From assembly GCF_900313065.1 (NCBI RefSeq), contig NZ_OMPU01000006.1, forward strand, positions 276,200 to 340,199: a stretch of 64,000 nucleotides of DNA, written 5' to 3'. The stretch's first letter is position 1, and each line of letters begins with the position of its first letter. The notes beneath the pieces were generated by a model. It ran no database searches. It was not told the origin of the DNA and saw only the letters and a program-made list of their open reading frames with translations. This document shows positions 8,826 through 19,978 of this stretch, piece by piece. The position numbers and the translations under genes are program-made. The stretch comes from Kiloniella sp. EL199. GTDB lineage: Bacteria > Pseudomonadota > Alphaproteobacteria > Kiloniellales > Kiloniellaceae.

Positions 8826-10892
8826 ATGCCAAAGTTGACGATTGACGGTAAAGAGATTGAAGTCGCAGACGGCCTGACAGTTCTTCAGGCTTGTGAACTT
8901 GCGGGCGCAGAAATTCCACGTTTCTGTTACCACGAACGTCTTTCCGTTGCCGGTAATTGCCGGATGTGTCTGGTCGAAATGGAACGTGCGCCAAAACCGA
9001 TTGCATCCTGTGCGATGCCGGTGGGTGAAGGCATGGTTATCAAGACCGATACCGAGGTTGTACAAAAAGCCCGCAAAGGGGTGATGGAATTTCTTTTGAT
9101 CAACCATCCGCTTGATTGCCCGATTTGCGATCAGGGTGGCGAGTGCGATCTTCAGGATCAGGCCATGGCCTTTGGGCTGGATCACGGACGCTACAAAGAA
9201 AGCAAACGCGCAGTAACTGAAAAATACATGGGGCCTTTGATCAAGACGATCATGACCCGCTGTATTCAGTGTACCCGTTGCGTGCGTTTCTCGACCGAAG
9301 TTGCGGGTATTGAAGAAGTTGGCCTTTTAAATCGTGGTGGTCATGTTGAGATCACAACTTTGGAAAAGGCTGTTAATACTGAATTATCCGGTAATCTGGT
9401 CGATGTATGCCCGGTTGGTGCATTGACATCCAAGCCTTATGCATTCAACGCTCGTCCTTGGGAATTGAAAAAGGTAAATTCGATTGATGTGATGGATGCT
9501 GTTGGATCGAACATTCGTGTTGATGTTCGTGGTCGTGAAGTTCTTCGTGTTCTTCCGCGTATCCATGAAGATGTGAACGAAGAGTGGATCACAGATAAAA
9601 CCCGTTACATCACAGATGGTTTAAGCCGTCAGCGTATTGACCGTCCATATGTGCGTGTCGATGGTAAACTCAAAGCAACCTCTTGGGATGAAGCTTTCTC
9701 TGCTATTAAAGAAAAGCTCTCTCCGTTAAAAGGCAATGAAATTGCAGCGATCTCTGGTGATCTTAACGATGCAGAATCAATGTTGGCCTTGAAGGATTTC
9801 ATGGCAAATCTCGGCTCGGAGAACATTGATTGCCGTCAGGATGGTGCCAAGCTCAACGCTTCTGATCGTTCCACGTATCTTTTCAACAGCTCTATTGCTG
9901 GTATTGAAGACGCTGATGCAGTTTTGCTTGTGGGGAGCAATCCACGTTGGGAAGCAGCCCTTGTCAATGCACGTCTTCGTAAACGCTTTCTGGAAGGCGG
10001 TTTCAAGGTTGGCATGATCGGCGAAGCAGCTGATCTGACTTACGATTACGATTACCTCGGTGCTGGCCCTGAAACGCTTAAGGAAGTAACTTCCGGTAAA
10101 AATGCCTTTGCAAAGGTTCTTGAAGAAGCCAAGAAGCCAATGATTATTGTTGGTATGGGGGCATTGACCCGTGATGACGGTGCTGCGGTTCTGGCTGAAG
10201 CAAAAGCAATTGCCGATAAATACGGTCTTGTTCAGGACGATTGGAATGGTTTCAACATTCTGCACACAGCGGCTTCCCGAGTTGCTGGCCTAGATTTGGG
10301 CTTCGTACCAGGCAAAAAGGGTGCGGATGTTGCTGGCATTCTGGATGGTGCTGAAAAAGGGTCGATCAAAGCGGTTTACCTGTTGGGTGCAGATGAAATT
10401 GATACATCCAAGCTGAAGAATGCTTTTGTGATTTATCAAGGTCATCATGGTGATGCGGGTGCATCTGCTGCTGATGTGATTCTACCGGGTGCCGCTTATA
10501 CTGAGAAAAACGGAACTTATGTGAATACAGAAGGGCGCGTTCAACTTGGTCGTCTTGCTACATTCCCACCGGGAGAAGCAAGAGAAGACTGGACAATCCT
10601 TCGGGCTCTTTCCGAGCAAGTTGGAGACGCTCTTCCTTATGACAACCTTGGTCAACTGCGTCAGAGAATGATTGAAGTAAACCCTGTGTTTGCTGCCATT
10701 GATCAGGTTTCTACGACAGGCCTTGGTGATATTGCTAGTGACGGAGCAAAACTTTCATCTGATCCTTTCAAAAGCAATATCGAAAACTTCTATATGACTG
10801 ATCCGATCAGCCGTTCATCCGAAACGATGTCAGCCTGTACAGAGCAATTTGTACTGAGAAAAGAGCAGGGAGCTACTGGAACAAATGGTTGA
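8826..10892 (+). CDS. nuoG: NADH-quinone oxidoreductase subunit G
   Basis: The 75 kDa iron-sulfur subunit of the electron-input module. 688 residues, the shorter alphaproteobacterial/mitochondrial form. Ligands can be read for the [2Fe-2S] cluster N1b (C34, C45, C48, C62), the His-Cys3 cluster N5 (H94, C98, C101, C107) and the [4Fe-4S] cluster N4 (C146, C149, C152 and the cysteine of VDVCPVGAL). The rest is a molybdopterin-oxidoreductase-like fold that has lost its cofactor. The extra N7 cluster motif of enteric NuoG is not evident. The end overlaps nuoH by eight bases. Confidence 0.97.
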   Translation: MPKLTIDGKEIEVADGLTVLQACELAGAEIPRFCYHERLSVAGNCRMCLVEMERAPKPIASCAMPVGEGMVIKTDTEVVQKARKGVMEFLLINHPLDCPICDQGGECDLQDQAMAFGLDHGRYKESKRAVTEKYMGPLIKTIMTRCIQCTRCVRFSTEVAGIEEVGLLNRGGHVEITTLEKAVNTELSGNLVDVCPVGALTSKPYAFNARPWELKKVNSIDVMDAVGSNIRVDVRGREVLRVLPRIHEDVNEEWITDKTRYITDGLSRQRIDRPYVRVDGKLKATSWDEAFSAIKEKLSPLKGNEIAAISGDLNDAESMLALKDFMANLGSENIDCRQDGAKLNASDRSTYLFNSSIAGIEDADAVLLVGSNPRWEAALVNARLRKRFLEGGFKVGMIGEAADLTYDYDYLGAGPETLKEVTSGKNAFAKVLEEAKKPMIIVGMGALTRDDGAAVLAEAKAIADKYGLVQDDWNGFNILHTAASRVAGLDLGFVPGKKGADVAGILDGAEKGSIKAVYLLGADEIDTSKLKNAFVIYQGHHGDAGASAADVILPGAAYTEKNGTYVNTEGRVQLGRLATFPPGEAREDWTILRALSEQVGDALPYDNLGQLRQRMIEVNPVFAAIDQVSTTGLGDIASDGAKLSSDPFKSNIENFYMTDPISRSSETMSACTEQFVLRKEQGATGTNG

Positions 10893-11916
10893 ATTCTGGG
10901 AAGGATACGCTCTGCCAACGATCATGATCGTTGCGCAAATTATGATTATCGTTGGTCCTCTGTTGATCGCGGTTGCCTATCTGACACTTGCCGAGCGTAA
11001 AGTAATTGGTGCGATGCAGCTTCGTAAGGGGCCAAACGTTGTTGGTCCTTTTGGTGCGCTGCAGCCATTTGCTGATGCTGTTAAATTGATGATGAAGGAA
11101 ACCATTCTTCCTTCTGGATCTAACAAGATCATCTTTATCATGGCACCGATGCTCACCTTTATCCTTAGTCTTGTTGCCTGGGCTGTTATTCCCTTTGGTG
11201 AAGGTCTGGTGGTTAGTGATATCAACGTCGGTATTCTCTACCTCTTTGCGATCTCTTCACTGGGTGTTTACGGTGTGATCATGGCGGGGTGGGCTTCTAA
11301 CTCAAAGTATCCTTTTATTGGTGCACTTCGTTCTGCAGCCCAAATGGTGTCATACGAAGTTTCCATGGGCTTGGTGATCATCACTGTTCTGTTGTGTGTG
11401 GGATCATTGAACCTGTCAGATATTGTGATGGCGCAAAAGGGTGATTACGGTCTTTTGAACTGGTATGCATTCCCATTGCTACCTATGTTTGTGATCTTCT
11501 TCATTTCTATTTTGGCTGAAACAAACCGCTCGCCTTTTGATTTGCCCGAGGGTGAGTCTGAAATCGTGGCTGGTTTCATGGTTGAGTATTCTTCCATGAG
11601 CTTTGCGCTGTTCTTCCTTGGAGAATATGCAAACATGATCCTGATGAGTGCTATGGCTGCAATTCTTTTCCTTGGTGGCTGGTTACCGCCGTTGGATATT
11701 GCGCCGCTGAACTGGATACCTGGTCCGGTGTGGTTCTCGTTGAAGATCGCAATGGTTCTTTTCTGTTTCCTTTGGGTTCGCGCCACATTCCCACGCTTCC
11801 GTTATGACCAACTGATGCGTCTGGGTTGGAAAGTCTTCCTGCCGTTTTCGCTGTTGTGGGTATTCCTAACGGCTGGTGTACTGGTTGGCTTTGACCTTCT
11901 ACCAGTTGCTCAATAG
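10885..11916 (+). CDS. nuoH: NADH-quinone oxidoreductase subunit H
   Basis: Membrane subunit that joins the peripheral arm to the proton-pumping arm and forms the quinone entry channel. 343 residues, eight helices. Family signatures are [23 protein letters not shown] near the N-terminus and the acidic cytoplasmic loop [20 protein letters not shown], both strongly conserved around the quinone cavity. The start overlaps the end of nuoG by eight bases. Confidence 0.98.
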   Translation: MVEFWEGYALPTIMIVAQIMIIVGPLLIAVAYLTLAERKVIGAMQLRKGPNVVGPFGALQPFADAVKLMMKETILPSGSNKIIFIMAPMLTFILSLVAWAVIPFGEGLVVSDINVGILYLFAISSLGVYGVIMAGWASNSKYPFIGALRSAAQMVSYEVSMGLVIITVLLCVGSLNLSDIVMAQKGDYGLLNWYAFPLLPMFVIFFISILAETNRSPFDLPEGESEIVAGFMVEYSSMSFALFFLGEYANMILMSAMAAILFLGGWLPPLDIAPLNWIPGPVWFSLKIAMVLFCFLWVRATFPRFRYDQLMRLGWKVFLPFSLLWVFLTAGVLVGFDLLPVAQ

Positions 11917-11973
11917 GGGATCTGGTAAATGGATAAGAAAATAATAAAAAGAAATATGGAGAGATAGAGGACG

Positions 11974-12462
11974 ATGGCTTTTATGAAAAACCCAGTCCGC
12001 AGTCTTCTTTTGACCGAACTGCTTTCCGGTATGGCCTTGACGCTTAAATACTTCTTTAAGCCAAAGGTTACCTTGAACTACCCATACGAAAAAGGGCCGA
12101 TTAGCCCGCGTTTTCGTGGAGAGCATGCTTTGCGCCGCTACCCGAACGGGGAAGAGCGTTGTATCGCTTGTAAACTATGTGAAGCTATCTGCCCGGCACA
12201 AGCGATTACAATCGAAGCTGAGCCGCGTGATGACGGCAGTCGCCGTACAACACGCTATGACATTGATATGACGAAGTGTATCTATTGCGGATTTTGCCAA
12301 GAGGCTTGCCCGGTGGACGCTATTGTTGAGGGACCAAATTTTGAGTTTGCGACTGAGACACGTGAAGAGCTTTTCTATAACAAAGACAAGCTGCTCGAAA
12401 ATGGCGACCGTTGGGAAACCGAAATTGCGCAAAACATCGCGCTGGATACTCCTTACCGCTAA
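11974..12462 (+). CDS. nuoI: NADH-quinone oxidoreductase subunit I
   Basis: Ferredoxin-like subunit with two [4Fe-4S] clusters (N6a and N6b) that bridge NuoG and NuoB. 162 residues. The two 8Fe-ferredoxin motifs are complete: C63, C66, C69, C73 ([12 protein letters not shown]) and C102, C105, C108, C112 ([12 protein letters not shown]). The N-terminal amphipathic helix contacts the membrane. It is preceded by a 57-base gap with GGAGAG a short distance before the start, one of the few spaces in the operon. Confidence 0.97.
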   Translation: MAFMKNPVRSLLLTELLSGMALTLKYFFKPKVTLNYPYEKGPISPRFRGEHALRRYPNGEERCIACKLCEAICPAQAITIEAEPRDDGSRRTTRYDIDMTKCIYCGFCQEACPVDAIVEGPNFEFATETREELFYNKDKLLENGDRWETEIAQNIALDTPYR

Positions 12463-12535
12463 GAGCTTGGGATAAAAAAGTGTTTATGAAAAAAATCATA
12501 TGCCAACACCAGGCCTATAAAGAAAGGGTAGCCAA

Positions 12536-13150
12536 ATGATTATTCAGGCTCTCGTCTTCTATCTATTTGCAGCAATCACGATCGCTTCGGCGGTTATGGT
12601 GATTTCTTCCAAGAACCCGGTTCATTCGGTTCTTTTCCTTATTCTTTGCTTCTTTAATGCGGCGGGTCTTTTCGTCCTGATGGGGGCTGAATTCCTGGCG
12701 ATGATCCTGGTGGTTGTCTATGTCGGGGCTGTGGCAGTTCTCTTCCTGTTTGTCGTTATGATGCTTGATATCAATATTGAGCGCGCGCGACAGGGCTTTA
12801 AGCAATATCTGTTGATTGGTGGCTCTATTGGTCTGGTTCTCTTCCTGGAACTTGTTCTGATCCTGTCTTCGACATTTACGGCACCCGATGCAGTTGCTAC
12901 TGCGGCGGTACCAATTCCGGATATGGATAGTGTCCATAATACACGGGCTTTGGGGCAGGTGCTTTACACTAAATACGCATATCTCTTCCAGGCTTGTGGT
13001 CTGATTCTGTTGGTTGCGATGGTTGGGGCAATTGTTCTGACGCTCCGTCAGCGTGACGGCGTTCGTAAACAGGTTATTTCTGACCAGATTAATCGTAGCC
13101 GCGAAGAGTCCGTTGAAATCAAAAAAGTATCTAGTGGGAGTGGAATCTAA
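12536..13150 (+). CDS. nuoJ: NADH-quinone oxidoreductase subunit J
   Basis: Membrane-arm subunit of complex I with about five helices, 204 residues. It shows the conserved third-helix segment [22 protein letters not shown], where the pi-bulge implicated in gating proton transfer sits. The ribosome site AAAGGG lies upstream. A 17-codon frame (12486-12539) ends in an ATGA overlap with this start; whether it is translated is unknown. NuoK follows after two bases. Confidence 0.96.
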   Translation: MIIQALVFYLFAAITIASAVMVISSKNPVHSVLFLILCFFNAAGLFVLMGAEFLAMILVVVYVGAVAVLFLFVVMMLDINIERARQGFKQYLLIGGSIGLVLFLELVLILSSTFTAPDAVATAAVPIPDMDSVHNTRALGQVLYTKYAYLFQACGLILLVAMVGAIVLTLRQRDGVRKQVISDQINRSREESVEIKKVSSGSGI

Positions 13151-13152
13151 CC

Positions 13153-13464
13153 ATGTTAGAAATTGGTCTAGCCCATTACCTGGTTGTTGCGGCTGTTCTG
13201 TTTACTCTGGGCATCTTTGGTATCTTTCTGAACAGAAAGAACGTCATTGTTATCATGATGTCTATTGAACTGATGCTTTTGGCTGTGAATATCAATTTTG
13301 TGGCTTTCTCTACCCATATGGGTGATCTGGTTGGTCAGGTTTTCGCCGTCTTTATCTTGACGGTTGCTGCCGCTGAAGCGGCGATCGGTCTGGCGATCCT
13401 GGTTATCTACTTCCGTAATCGCGGGTCTATCGCGGTTGAAGATATCAACATGATGAAGGGCTAA
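13153..13464 (+). CDS. nuoK: NADH-quinone oxidoreductase subunit K
   Basis: Small membrane subunit of complex I, 103 residues with three helices, homologous to MrpC of Na+/H+ antiporters. The two functionally important buried glutamates are visible, in the segments [15 protein letters not shown] and [14 protein letters not shown]. It follows nuoJ after two bases and precedes nuoL by seven. Confidence 0.97.
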   Translation: MLEIGLAHYLVVAAVLFTLGIFGIFLNRKNVIVIMMSIELMLLAVNINFVAFSTHMGDLVGQVFAVFILTVAAAEAAIGLAILVIYFRNRGSIAVEDINMMKG

Positions 13465-13471
13465 TCCGACG

Positions 13472-15403
13472 ATGGAAAACTTTATAGTCTTTCTCCCGCT
13501 GTTAGGTTCGTTTATTGCCGGCTTGTTTGGCAAGTGGATCGGCGATCGCGGAGCACAAGTCGTAACCACGGGGTTACTGCTTGTATCAGCTGTTTTATCA
13601 TTCGTTGTTTTCTTTGATGTTGCCATTGATGGAAACGCGAGAACAACGCCTTTGTTTACATGGATTAATTCTGGGGATTTTCAATTATCCTGGGCGTTGA
13701 AAATTGATACGCTTACAGCCGTTATGCTGATTGTTGTGACTGTTGTTTCATCAATGGTTCATCTCTATTCAATCGGCTATATGTCCGAAGACAAGTCAAT
13801 TACACGCTTCTTCTCGTATCTATCCCTTTTCACCTTCTTCATGCTGATGCTGGTTACGTCTGATAACCTGGTGCAGATGTTCTTTGGTTGGGAAGGTGTT
13901 GGTCTGGCGTCATATCTGTTGATTGGCTTCTGGTATGAAAAAGCTTCGGCCTGTTCAGCAGCGATGAAAGCATTTCTGGTCAACCGTGTTGCCGATATTG
14001 GCTTTGCTCTTGGCATCATGGGCGTCTTTGTTCTCTTTGGTTCTGTTAACTTTGCTGAGATTTTTCCTCAGGCTGAGGGCCTTTCGACAGCTCAATTCAC
14101 ATTCCTTGGTTTTGAAGGGCACGCCCTGACAATTATTTGCCTGTTGCTTTTTATTGGGGCGATGGGAAAATCTGCTCAGCTTGGTCTGCACACATGGTTG
14201 CCTGATGCGATGGAAGGCCCAACACCTGTTTCCGCGCTTATTCATGCGGCGACAATGGTGACAGCGGGTATCTTCATGCTCTGCCGTTTCTCGCCTGTGT
14301 TCGAATATGCACCTGCAGCACTGGAAGTCGTGACCTATGTTGGTGCCGGGACAGCCTTCTTTGCGGCAACCATTGGCCTGACGCAGTTTGATATCAAGCG
14401 TGTGATCGCCTATTCAACCTGTTCACAGCTTGGCTATATGTTCTTTGCGATTGGTGTATCTGCTTATGGTGGGGCAATTTTCCACCTGATGACACACGCT
14501 TTCTTCAAAGCGCTGTTGTTCTTGGGGGCTGGTTCAGTGATCCATGCGATGCATCATGAACAGGACATGCGCAAGATGGGCGGTATCTGGAAAATGATCC
14601 CGGCGACCTATCTTCTAATGTGGATCGGTTCAATTGCCCTTGCAGGTATTCCACCGCTATCCGGCTTCTATTCCAAAGACCTTATTCTTGAAGCTGCTTA
14701 TGCTGATCACTCTACCCAGGGCATGTTTGCTTTCTGGGCGGGGACAGCGGCTGCCTTTATGACGGCCTTCTATTCCTGGCGTCTGCTTATCATGACTTTC
14801 CACGGGAACCCGCGTGCTGACGAACATACAATGAAGGGTGTTCACGAGTCACCAATGGTAATGATGATCCCGCTACTTGTTTTGGGTGTTGGTGCTCTTT
14901 TTGCCGGGATGTCGGGATACAACTATTTCGTCGGTGACGTGAAAGCTGAATTCTGGGGCGATGCGATTTTTGTTCTCGCTGGTAACGATACGGTCGAGGC
15001 TGCGCATCATGTTCCAACATGGGTCAAGCTTGTACCACTCGCGGCTGCAGTTAGCGGAATTGTACTGGCATATGTATTCTATATGTTTGTACCAAGCCTG
15101 CCGGCGACTTTTGTGTCTATCATCAAGCCAATCCATACATTTGTTTACAGAAAATGGATGTTTGATGAACTCTATGACTTCCTTTTTGTGCGTCCCGCCG
15201 TCAAGATCGGGCGCTTCCTCTGGAAATCAGGGGATGGTGCTGTCATCGATGCATATGGGCCAGATGGGGTTAGTTCCCTTACACGCATTCTTGCGGGTAA
15301 AGCGAGCCGTCTGCAAAGCGGATATGTTTATCACTACGCATTTGCCATGTTGATTGGGGTTGTTGCCCTGGTGACCTGGTATATCGTCTCCAACGCAGGT
15401 TAA
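13472..15403 (+). CDS. nuoL: NADH-quinone oxidoreductase subunit L
   Basis: The distal antiporter-like proton-pumping subunit, 643 residues with about sixteen helices. Signatures seen are the [10 protein letters not shown] and [19 protein letters not shown] segments, containing the key glutamate of helix 5, the [24 protein letters not shown] loop, and the C-terminal long amphipathic helix plus anchor that runs along the membrane arm. It lies between nuoK and nuoM with gaps of seven and five bases. Confidence 0.98.
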   Translation: MENFIVFLPLLGSFIAGLFGKWIGDRGAQVVTTGLLLVSAVLSFVVFFDVAIDGNARTTPLFTWINSGDFQLSWALKIDTLTAVMLIVVTVVSSMVHLYSIGYMSEDKSITRFFSYLSLFTFFMLMLVTSDNLVQMFFGWEGVGLASYLLIGFWYEKASACSAAMKAFLVNRVADIGFALGIMGVFVLFGSVNFAEIFPQAEGLSTAQFTFLGFEGHALTIICLLLFIGAMGKSAQLGLHTWLPDAMEGPTPVSALIHAATMVTAGIFMLCRFSPVFEYAPAALEVVTYVGAGTAFFAATIGLTQFDIKRVIAYSTCSQLGYMFFAIGVSAYGGAIFHLMTHAFFKALLFLGAGSVIHAMHHEQDMRKMGGIWKMIPATYLLMWIGSIALAGIPPLSGFYSKDLILEAAYADHSTQGMFAFWAGTAAAFMTAFYSWRLLIMTFHGNPRADEHTMKGVHESPMVMMIPLLVLGVGALFAGMSGYNYFVGDVKAEFWGDAIFVLAGNDTVEAAHHVPTWVKLVPLAAAVSGIVLAYVFYMFVPSLPATFVSIIKPIHTFVYRKWMFDELYDFLFVRPAVKIGRFLWKSGDGAVIDAYGPDGVSSLTRILAGKASRLQSGYVYHYAFAMLIGVVALVTWYIVSNAG

Positions 15404-15408
15404 GGGCT

Positions 15409-16935
15409 ATGCAAGATCATATTCTCTCAATTGTGACCTTTGCGCCTTTGTTGGGTGCGCTCATCATTCTTCTTATCCGGGGGGATAGTGAAGAGGCTGT
15501 TGCAAGAAATTCACGCTGGGTTGCCCTTTGGGTATCCGGAGTGACTTTTGCGGTTTCTCTTCTTCTCTGGACAGGATTTGAACGTGGAACTGCCGAGTTC
15601 CAGTTTGTGGAAGAAGTTGAATGGATGCCATCCCTTGGTCTGTCTTACCGGATGGGCGTTGATGGTATCTCAGTTCTCTTTGTTCTGCTCTCAACCCTTC
15701 TGACGCCAATTTGCATCATCTCATCGTGGGGTGCTGTGACCAAGCGTGTGAAGGAATACATGGTTTCATTCCTTATCCTTGAAACCATGATGGTTGGCAT
15801 GTTCTGTGCACTGGATATCGTTGTCTTCTATATCTTCTTCGAAGGTGTATTGATCCCGATGTTCCTGATCATCGGTGTCTGGGGTGGTACACGTCGTGTG
15901 TATGCGGCTTTTAAGTTGTTTCTCTATACGCTGGCTGGTTCCGTCCTGATGCTGGTTGCCATTCTGGCAATGTATTCAGTTGCAGGTACCGCGGATATCA
16001 CAGTGTTGATGACACAGACTTTCCCGTCAGAAATGCAAAAGTGGCTATGGATTGCTTTCTTTGCATCTTTTGCTGTGAAAGTGCCGATGTGGCCTGTTCA
16101 TACATGGTTGCCGGATGCTCACGTGGAAGCGCCAACAGCCGGGTCTGTTATTTTGGCCGGGGTTCTGTTGAAGATGGGGGCTTATGGCTTCTTGCGCTTC
16201 TCAATTCCGATGATGCCTGAAGCCTCCGTATATTTCACTCCGCTGGTTTACGCGCTCTCTATTGTTGCTGTGATCTATACGTCACTTGTGGCATTGGCAC
16301 AGGAAGATATGAAAAAACTGATTGCTTATTCTTCTGTGGCGCATATGGGCTATGTGACAATCGGTATCTTTGCGGCGAACCAACAGGGTATTGAAGGTGC
16401 TATCTATCAGATGCTGTCACACGGTGTTGTTTCTGCGGCACTCTTTCTTTGCGTCGGTGTTGTCTATGATCGCATGCATACACGTATGATCGAAGCTTAT
16501 GGTGGTGTTGTGGACAAGATGCCTGTCTATGCCCTGATGTTCATGGTCTTTATGCTGGCATCTGTCGGCTTGCCGGGAACAGGTGGTTTTGTTGGCGAGT
16601 TCCTTGTACTGGTTGGTGCCTTCAAAGCAAACACCTGGGTTGCCGCACTGGCTGCGACAGGTATGGTTCTGGGCGCTGCCTATATGCTGTACCTCTATCG
16701 CAAGGTTATCTTCGGGAAACTGGAAAAGGACGATGTGAAAGCACTTCTGGATCTGAACTGGAGAGAGAAGGCTGTATTTGCACCTTTGATTGTTCTTACG
16801 CTTTGGATGGGTATTTATCCCCCAAGCTTCCTGGACATCATGTCTGCATCTGTAAGTAATCTAATCACTAACTATGAGACTGCAATCGCAGCCTCGAACG
16901 CCGCGCCGATGTTTGCGCAGGTCTTTGGTCAATAG
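15409..16935 (+). CDS. nuoM: NADH-quinone oxidoreductase subunit M
   Basis: Second antiporter-like proton-pumping subunit of complex I, 508 residues and about fourteen helices. Seen are the [18 protein letters not shown] segment with the conserved helix-5 glutamate, [19 protein letters not shown] and the [14 protein letters not shown] segment typical of NuoM/MrpD proteins. It ends 13 bases before the chosen nuoN start. Confidence 0.98.
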   Translation: MQDHILSIVTFAPLLGALIILLIRGDSEEAVARNSRWVALWVSGVTFAVSLLLWTGFERGTAEFQFVEEVEWMPSLGLSYRMGVDGISVLFVLLSTLLTPICIISSWGAVTKRVKEYMVSFLILETMMVGMFCALDIVVFYIFFEGVLIPMFLIIGVWGGTRRVYAAFKLFLYTLAGSVLMLVAILAMYSVAGTADITVLMTQTFPSEMQKWLWIAFFASFAVKVPMWPVHTWLPDAHVEAPTAGSVILAGVLLKMGAYGFLRFSIPMMPEASVYFTPLVYALSIVAVIYTSLVALAQEDMKKLIAYSSVAHMGYVTIGIFAANQQGIEGAIYQMLSHGVVSAALFLCVGVVYDRMHTRMIEAYGGVVDKMPVYALMFMVFMLASVGLPGTGGFVGEFLVLVGAFKANTWVAALAATGMVLGAAYMLYLYRKVIFGKLEKDDVKALLDLNWREKAVFAPLIVLTLWMGIYPPSFLDIMSASVSNLITNYETAIAASNAAPMFAQVFGQ

Positions 16936-16948
16936 AGGGGCTATCAAG

Positions 16949-18403
16949 ATGATCACAACAGATCTATCAATGGCATTGCCCGAGATTTTCCTGGCATGTT
17001 CTGCAACGGTACTACTGCTTTACGGAGCTTACGCAGGTAACAAAACAGCAGGTTTTGTATCAGCTTTGTCCGTTGCGGTTATTGCGGTCGCGTTTGGTTT
17101 GATTTTCTTCGGAGATCAAAAGCAAGGGGTGGCATTTGGCGGTCTCTTTGTTGTTGATGCCTATGCCAACTATATGAAACTCGTTGCTTTGACGGCTTCC
17201 GGTTTTGGTATTTTGATGACCCAACGCTTTGTTGAACGCGAGGGAATGGCACGATTTGAAATTCCTGTGCTGATGGTTCTGGCGACACTTGGCATGATGA
17301 TGATGATCTCATCAAATGACTTGATGTCACTATATGTTGGTCTGGAACTACAGAGCTTGGCACTTTATGTCATTGCAGCCATTCGCCGTGAGAACCTGCG
17401 TTCTTCTGAAGCTGGCCTAAAGTACTTTGTACTTGGTGCCTTGTCTTCCGGAATGTTGCTCTACGGCTGTTCCATGGTTTATGGATTTACCGGAACCACT
17501 GACTTTGACACGCTGGGAACGGTTATTGCCGGTCTTGCGGCAGGAGACCAGTCTCCACAGGTTGGTCTTGTTGTTGGTTTGGTCTTTGTTTGTGCTGCTA
17601 TCGCATTCAAGATTTCTGCGGTACCATTCCACATGTGGACACCGGATGTGTACGAAGGTGCCCCAACACCTGTGACAGCCTTTTTCGCTTCTGCCCCCAA
17701 AGTTGCTGCTATTGCACTGTTTGCCAGATTGCTAAGCGATCCATTTGGTTCGCTGGTTGCTGAATGGCAGCAGATTATTGTGTTTGTAGCGCTTGCGTCC
17801 ATGATTTTGGGCTCTCTTGCTGCGATCAAACAAACCAATATCAAGCGTCTTATGGCCTATAGCTCCATCGGTAATATTGGTTATGCGCTGGTTGGCTTGG
17901 CTGCGGGAACACAGGCTGGTGTTGAAGGTCTTGTTATCTATATGACCATTTACATCTTTATGAATATGGGAACCTTTGCCTGTATTCTGAGCATGCGTCA
18001 GAAAGGTAACATGGTCGAAGGCATTGATGATCTCAAAGGCTTGAGTAAAACCAGTCCTGCGATGGCATTGGCCTTGACGATATTCATGTTCTCTATGGCT
18101 GGTATTCCGCCACTCGCTGGTTTCTTTGCCAAGTATGTGGTTTTTGCTGCTGCTGTGGATGCGGGGCTTACAACGTTGGCTGTGATTGGTATTCTAACCT
18201 CTGTGATCGGCGCGTTTTATTACCTTCGCATTATTAAAGTCATGTACTTTGATGAGCCAAGCGCATCTTTTGACAAACCTGTCGGTGCAGAAATGACATT
18301 GGTACTGACAGTGGCAACTGCCTTTATCGTGTTCTTCATTCTGTTCTCATCACCAATTATGGATGGTGCAGCGGTTGCTGCCTCGGCTCTCTTTGCCGGG
18401 TAA
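16949..18403 (+). CDS. nuoN: NADH-quinone oxidoreductase subunit N
   Basis: Third antiporter-like proton-pumping subunit, about 484 residues, fourteen helices. Signatures are SNDLMSLYVGLELQSLALYV with the conserved glutamate, and FHMWTPDVYEGAPTPVTAFF. I place the start at ATG 16949 because AGAGGGG lies about ten bases upstream and the protein then begins with the normal periplasmic end; the same frame is open further upstream inside nuoM, but that stretch is arginine-rich and unlike the family. It is the last nuo gene; birA follows after four bases. Confidence 0.96.
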   Translation: MITTDLSMALPEIFLACSATVLLLYGAYAGNKTAGFVSALSVAVIAVAFGLIFFGDQKQGVAFGGLFVVDAYANYMKLVALTASGFGILMTQRFVEREGMARFEIPVLMVLATLGMMMMISSNDLMSLYVGLELQSLALYVIAAIRRENLRSSEAGLKYFVLGALSSGMLLYGCSMVYGFTGTTDFDTLGTVIAGLAAGDQSPQVGLVVGLVFVCAAIAFKISAVPFHMWTPDVYEGAPTPVTAFFASAPKVAAIALFARLLSDPFGSLVAEWQQIIVFVALASMILGSLAAIKQTNIKRLMAYSSIGNIGYALVGLAAGTQAGVEGLVIYMTIYIFMNMGTFACILSMRQKGNMVEGIDDLKGLSKTSPAMALALTIFMFSMAGIPPLAGFFAKYVVFAAAVDAGLTTLAVIGILTSVIGAFYYLRIIKVMYFDEPSASFDKPVGAEMTLVLTVATAFIVFFILFSSPIMDGAAVAASALFAG

Positions 18404-18407
18404 CGAT

Positions 18408-19175
18408 ATGACAGAGGGAACCTCGTCCCTTGTAATCCCGTCTTCTTTTTCAGTGATCTGTAAAGAAGAGGTCGGCAGTACAAATGATGAGGTTCGCCTT
18501 CTTGCTGAACAAGGGGCCCAGGACGGAACAATCGTCTGGGCCCTTCGTCAATCTGCAGGGCGAGGGCGACAGGGAAGAACATGGGTTAGCCCTGTTGGTA
18601 ATCTTTATTTTTCGACCCTTCTACGCCCTGAAAAATCCATTGCTGAAGCAGCTAATTTAAGTTTTGTCGCGTCTTTGGCTTTGTCCGATGCCATGCGCCA
18701 ACTAGATCGAAAACTCGTACCTGGATTGAAGTGGCCAAACGATGTTTTATTTGCTGGAAAAAAGGTGTCAGGTGTCCTGCTAGAGAGCAAAGCGGATCGT
18801 TCAGGCAAGCTCGATTATCTGATCATGGGGATCGGGGTTAACATTGAACACTATCCGGATGATGCCCGCTATCCTGCGACGAGTTTACGTGAACAAGGGC
18901 TTTCAAGTGAGATTGAGGCTGATAAATTATTGGAAAGCTTTATCAATAGTTTTGACGCCAGATACAAACTATGGAAAAAAGAAGGCTTCGATAGTGTGCG
19001 TTCAGCTTGGCTGGATCAGGCACATGGCTTAGGTGAAAAAATTTACGTCAGGCTTCCCGGTGAAACGCTTTCCGGACGCTTTGTTACCATCGACAAGGAT
19101 GGTGCATTGGATTTGGATCTGGATAATGGCAAACAGCGTTTGGTTACCGCAGGGGACGTCTTTTTTACTTCTTGA
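18408..19175 (+). CDS. birA: Biotin--[acetyl-CoA-carboxylase] ligase (class I BirA)
   Basis: Attaches biotin to biotin-dependent carboxylases through biotinyl-AMP. About 255 residues. The biotin-loop motif GRGRQGR is at residues 51-57 and the KWPNDV segment near 105. There is no N-terminal winged-helix domain, so this is a class I ligase without the repressor function of E. coli BirA. It starts four bases after nuoN and its end overlaps the coaX region; birA just downstream of nuo is a familiar alphaproteobacterial arrangement. Confidence 0.95.
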   Translation: MTEGTSSLVIPSSFSVICKEEVGSTNDEVRLLAEQGAQDGTIVWALRQSAGRGRQGRTWVSPVGNLYFSTLLRPEKSIAEAANLSFVASLALSDAMRQLDRKLVPGLKWPNDVLFAGKKVSGVLLESKADRSGKLDYLIMGIGVNIEHYPDDARYPATSLREQGLSSEIEADKLLESFINSFDARYKLWKKEGFDSVRSAWLDQAHGLGEKIYVRLPGETLSGRFVTIDKDGALDLDLDNGKQRLVTAGDVFFTS

Positions 19176-19189
19176 GACCGAGACAGACA

Positions 19190-19966
19190 ATGCTTCTTGT
19201 TATTGATTCTGGTAATACAAATGTGGTTTTTGCCGTTTATGACGGGCATGAGCAAAAGGGATATTGGCGCGCGACCAGTGACAGTAAAAAAACGGCGGAT
19301 GAATACGCCGTCTGGTTAACCCAGTTGATGGCTTTGAAAGGTCTGGAACCCAAAGATATAACGGGGGCCATTCTGGCCAACGTTGTCCCGGCGTCAAACT
19401 ATAATCTCAAAACACTGTGTCAGAGTTATTTTTCCTGTACGCCGTTGATGGTTGAATTGGGAAAAATTGATCTGGGTTTGAAAGTAAATATCGATCAACC
19501 GGAACAAGCGGGCGCTGACCGTCTTGTAAATGCTGTGGCTGGTTATCAACGTTATGGTGGAAATCTGATCCTGATTGACTTTGGGACCGCGACGACTTTT
19601 GACATTGTTGGTGCCGATGGCGCCTATGAAGGTGGCGTGATTGCGCCGGGTGTTAACCTGTCTATTGAGGCGCTTTATATGGCGTCTGCAAAACTTCCCC
19701 GTATAGATATTAAAGCCCCTTCGCAGGTGATTGGTAAAGCAACAGTTCCTGCCATGGAATCTGGTATCTTTTGGGGCTATATATCTATGGTCGAAGGCAT
19801 GGTACAACGCATCCGTGATGAGTATGGCGCCCCGATGAAAGTTATTGCAACTGGTGGTTTGGCTCAGTTGTTTGATACGGCGACAGATGTCATTGATCAT
19901 ATTGATAAAGATGTAACGCTACGTGGTTTGATCGCCATCTATGAATTAAATAGTCAAAAGACTTAA
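19190..19966 (+). CDS. coaX: Type III pantothenate kinase
   Basis: Phosphorylates pantothenate, the first step of coenzyme A synthesis, using the CoaX-type (ASKHA fold) enzyme. About 258 residues. The phosphate-binding motif DSGNTNVVFAVYDG is at the N-terminus, the GADRLVNAVAGY motif carries a conserved aspartate, and LIDFGTATTFD is the third family motif. I chose ATG 19190 because the phosphate motif normally begins within the first ten residues; TTG at 19172 is in frame but overlaps birA. Confidence 0.96.
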   Translation: MLLVIDSGNTNVVFAVYDGHEQKGYWRATSDSKKTADEYAVWLTQLMALKGLEPKDITGAILANVVPASNYNLKTLCQSYFSCTPLMVELGKIDLGLKVNIDQPEQAGADRLVNAVAGYQRYGGNLILIDFGTATTFDIVGADGAYEGGVIAPGVNLSIEALYMASAKLPRIDIKAPSQVIGKATVPAMESGIFWGYISMVEGMVQRIRDEYGAPMKVIATGGLAQLFDTATDVIDHIDKDVTLRGLIAIYELNSQKT

Positions 19967-19978
19967 GTTAGGTAAGAA

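Noticed and set aside
8541..9185. A 214-codon open frame on the minus strand
   Set aside because: It spans the nuoF-nuoG junction opposite well-supported cluster-binding motifs and resembles no known protein.
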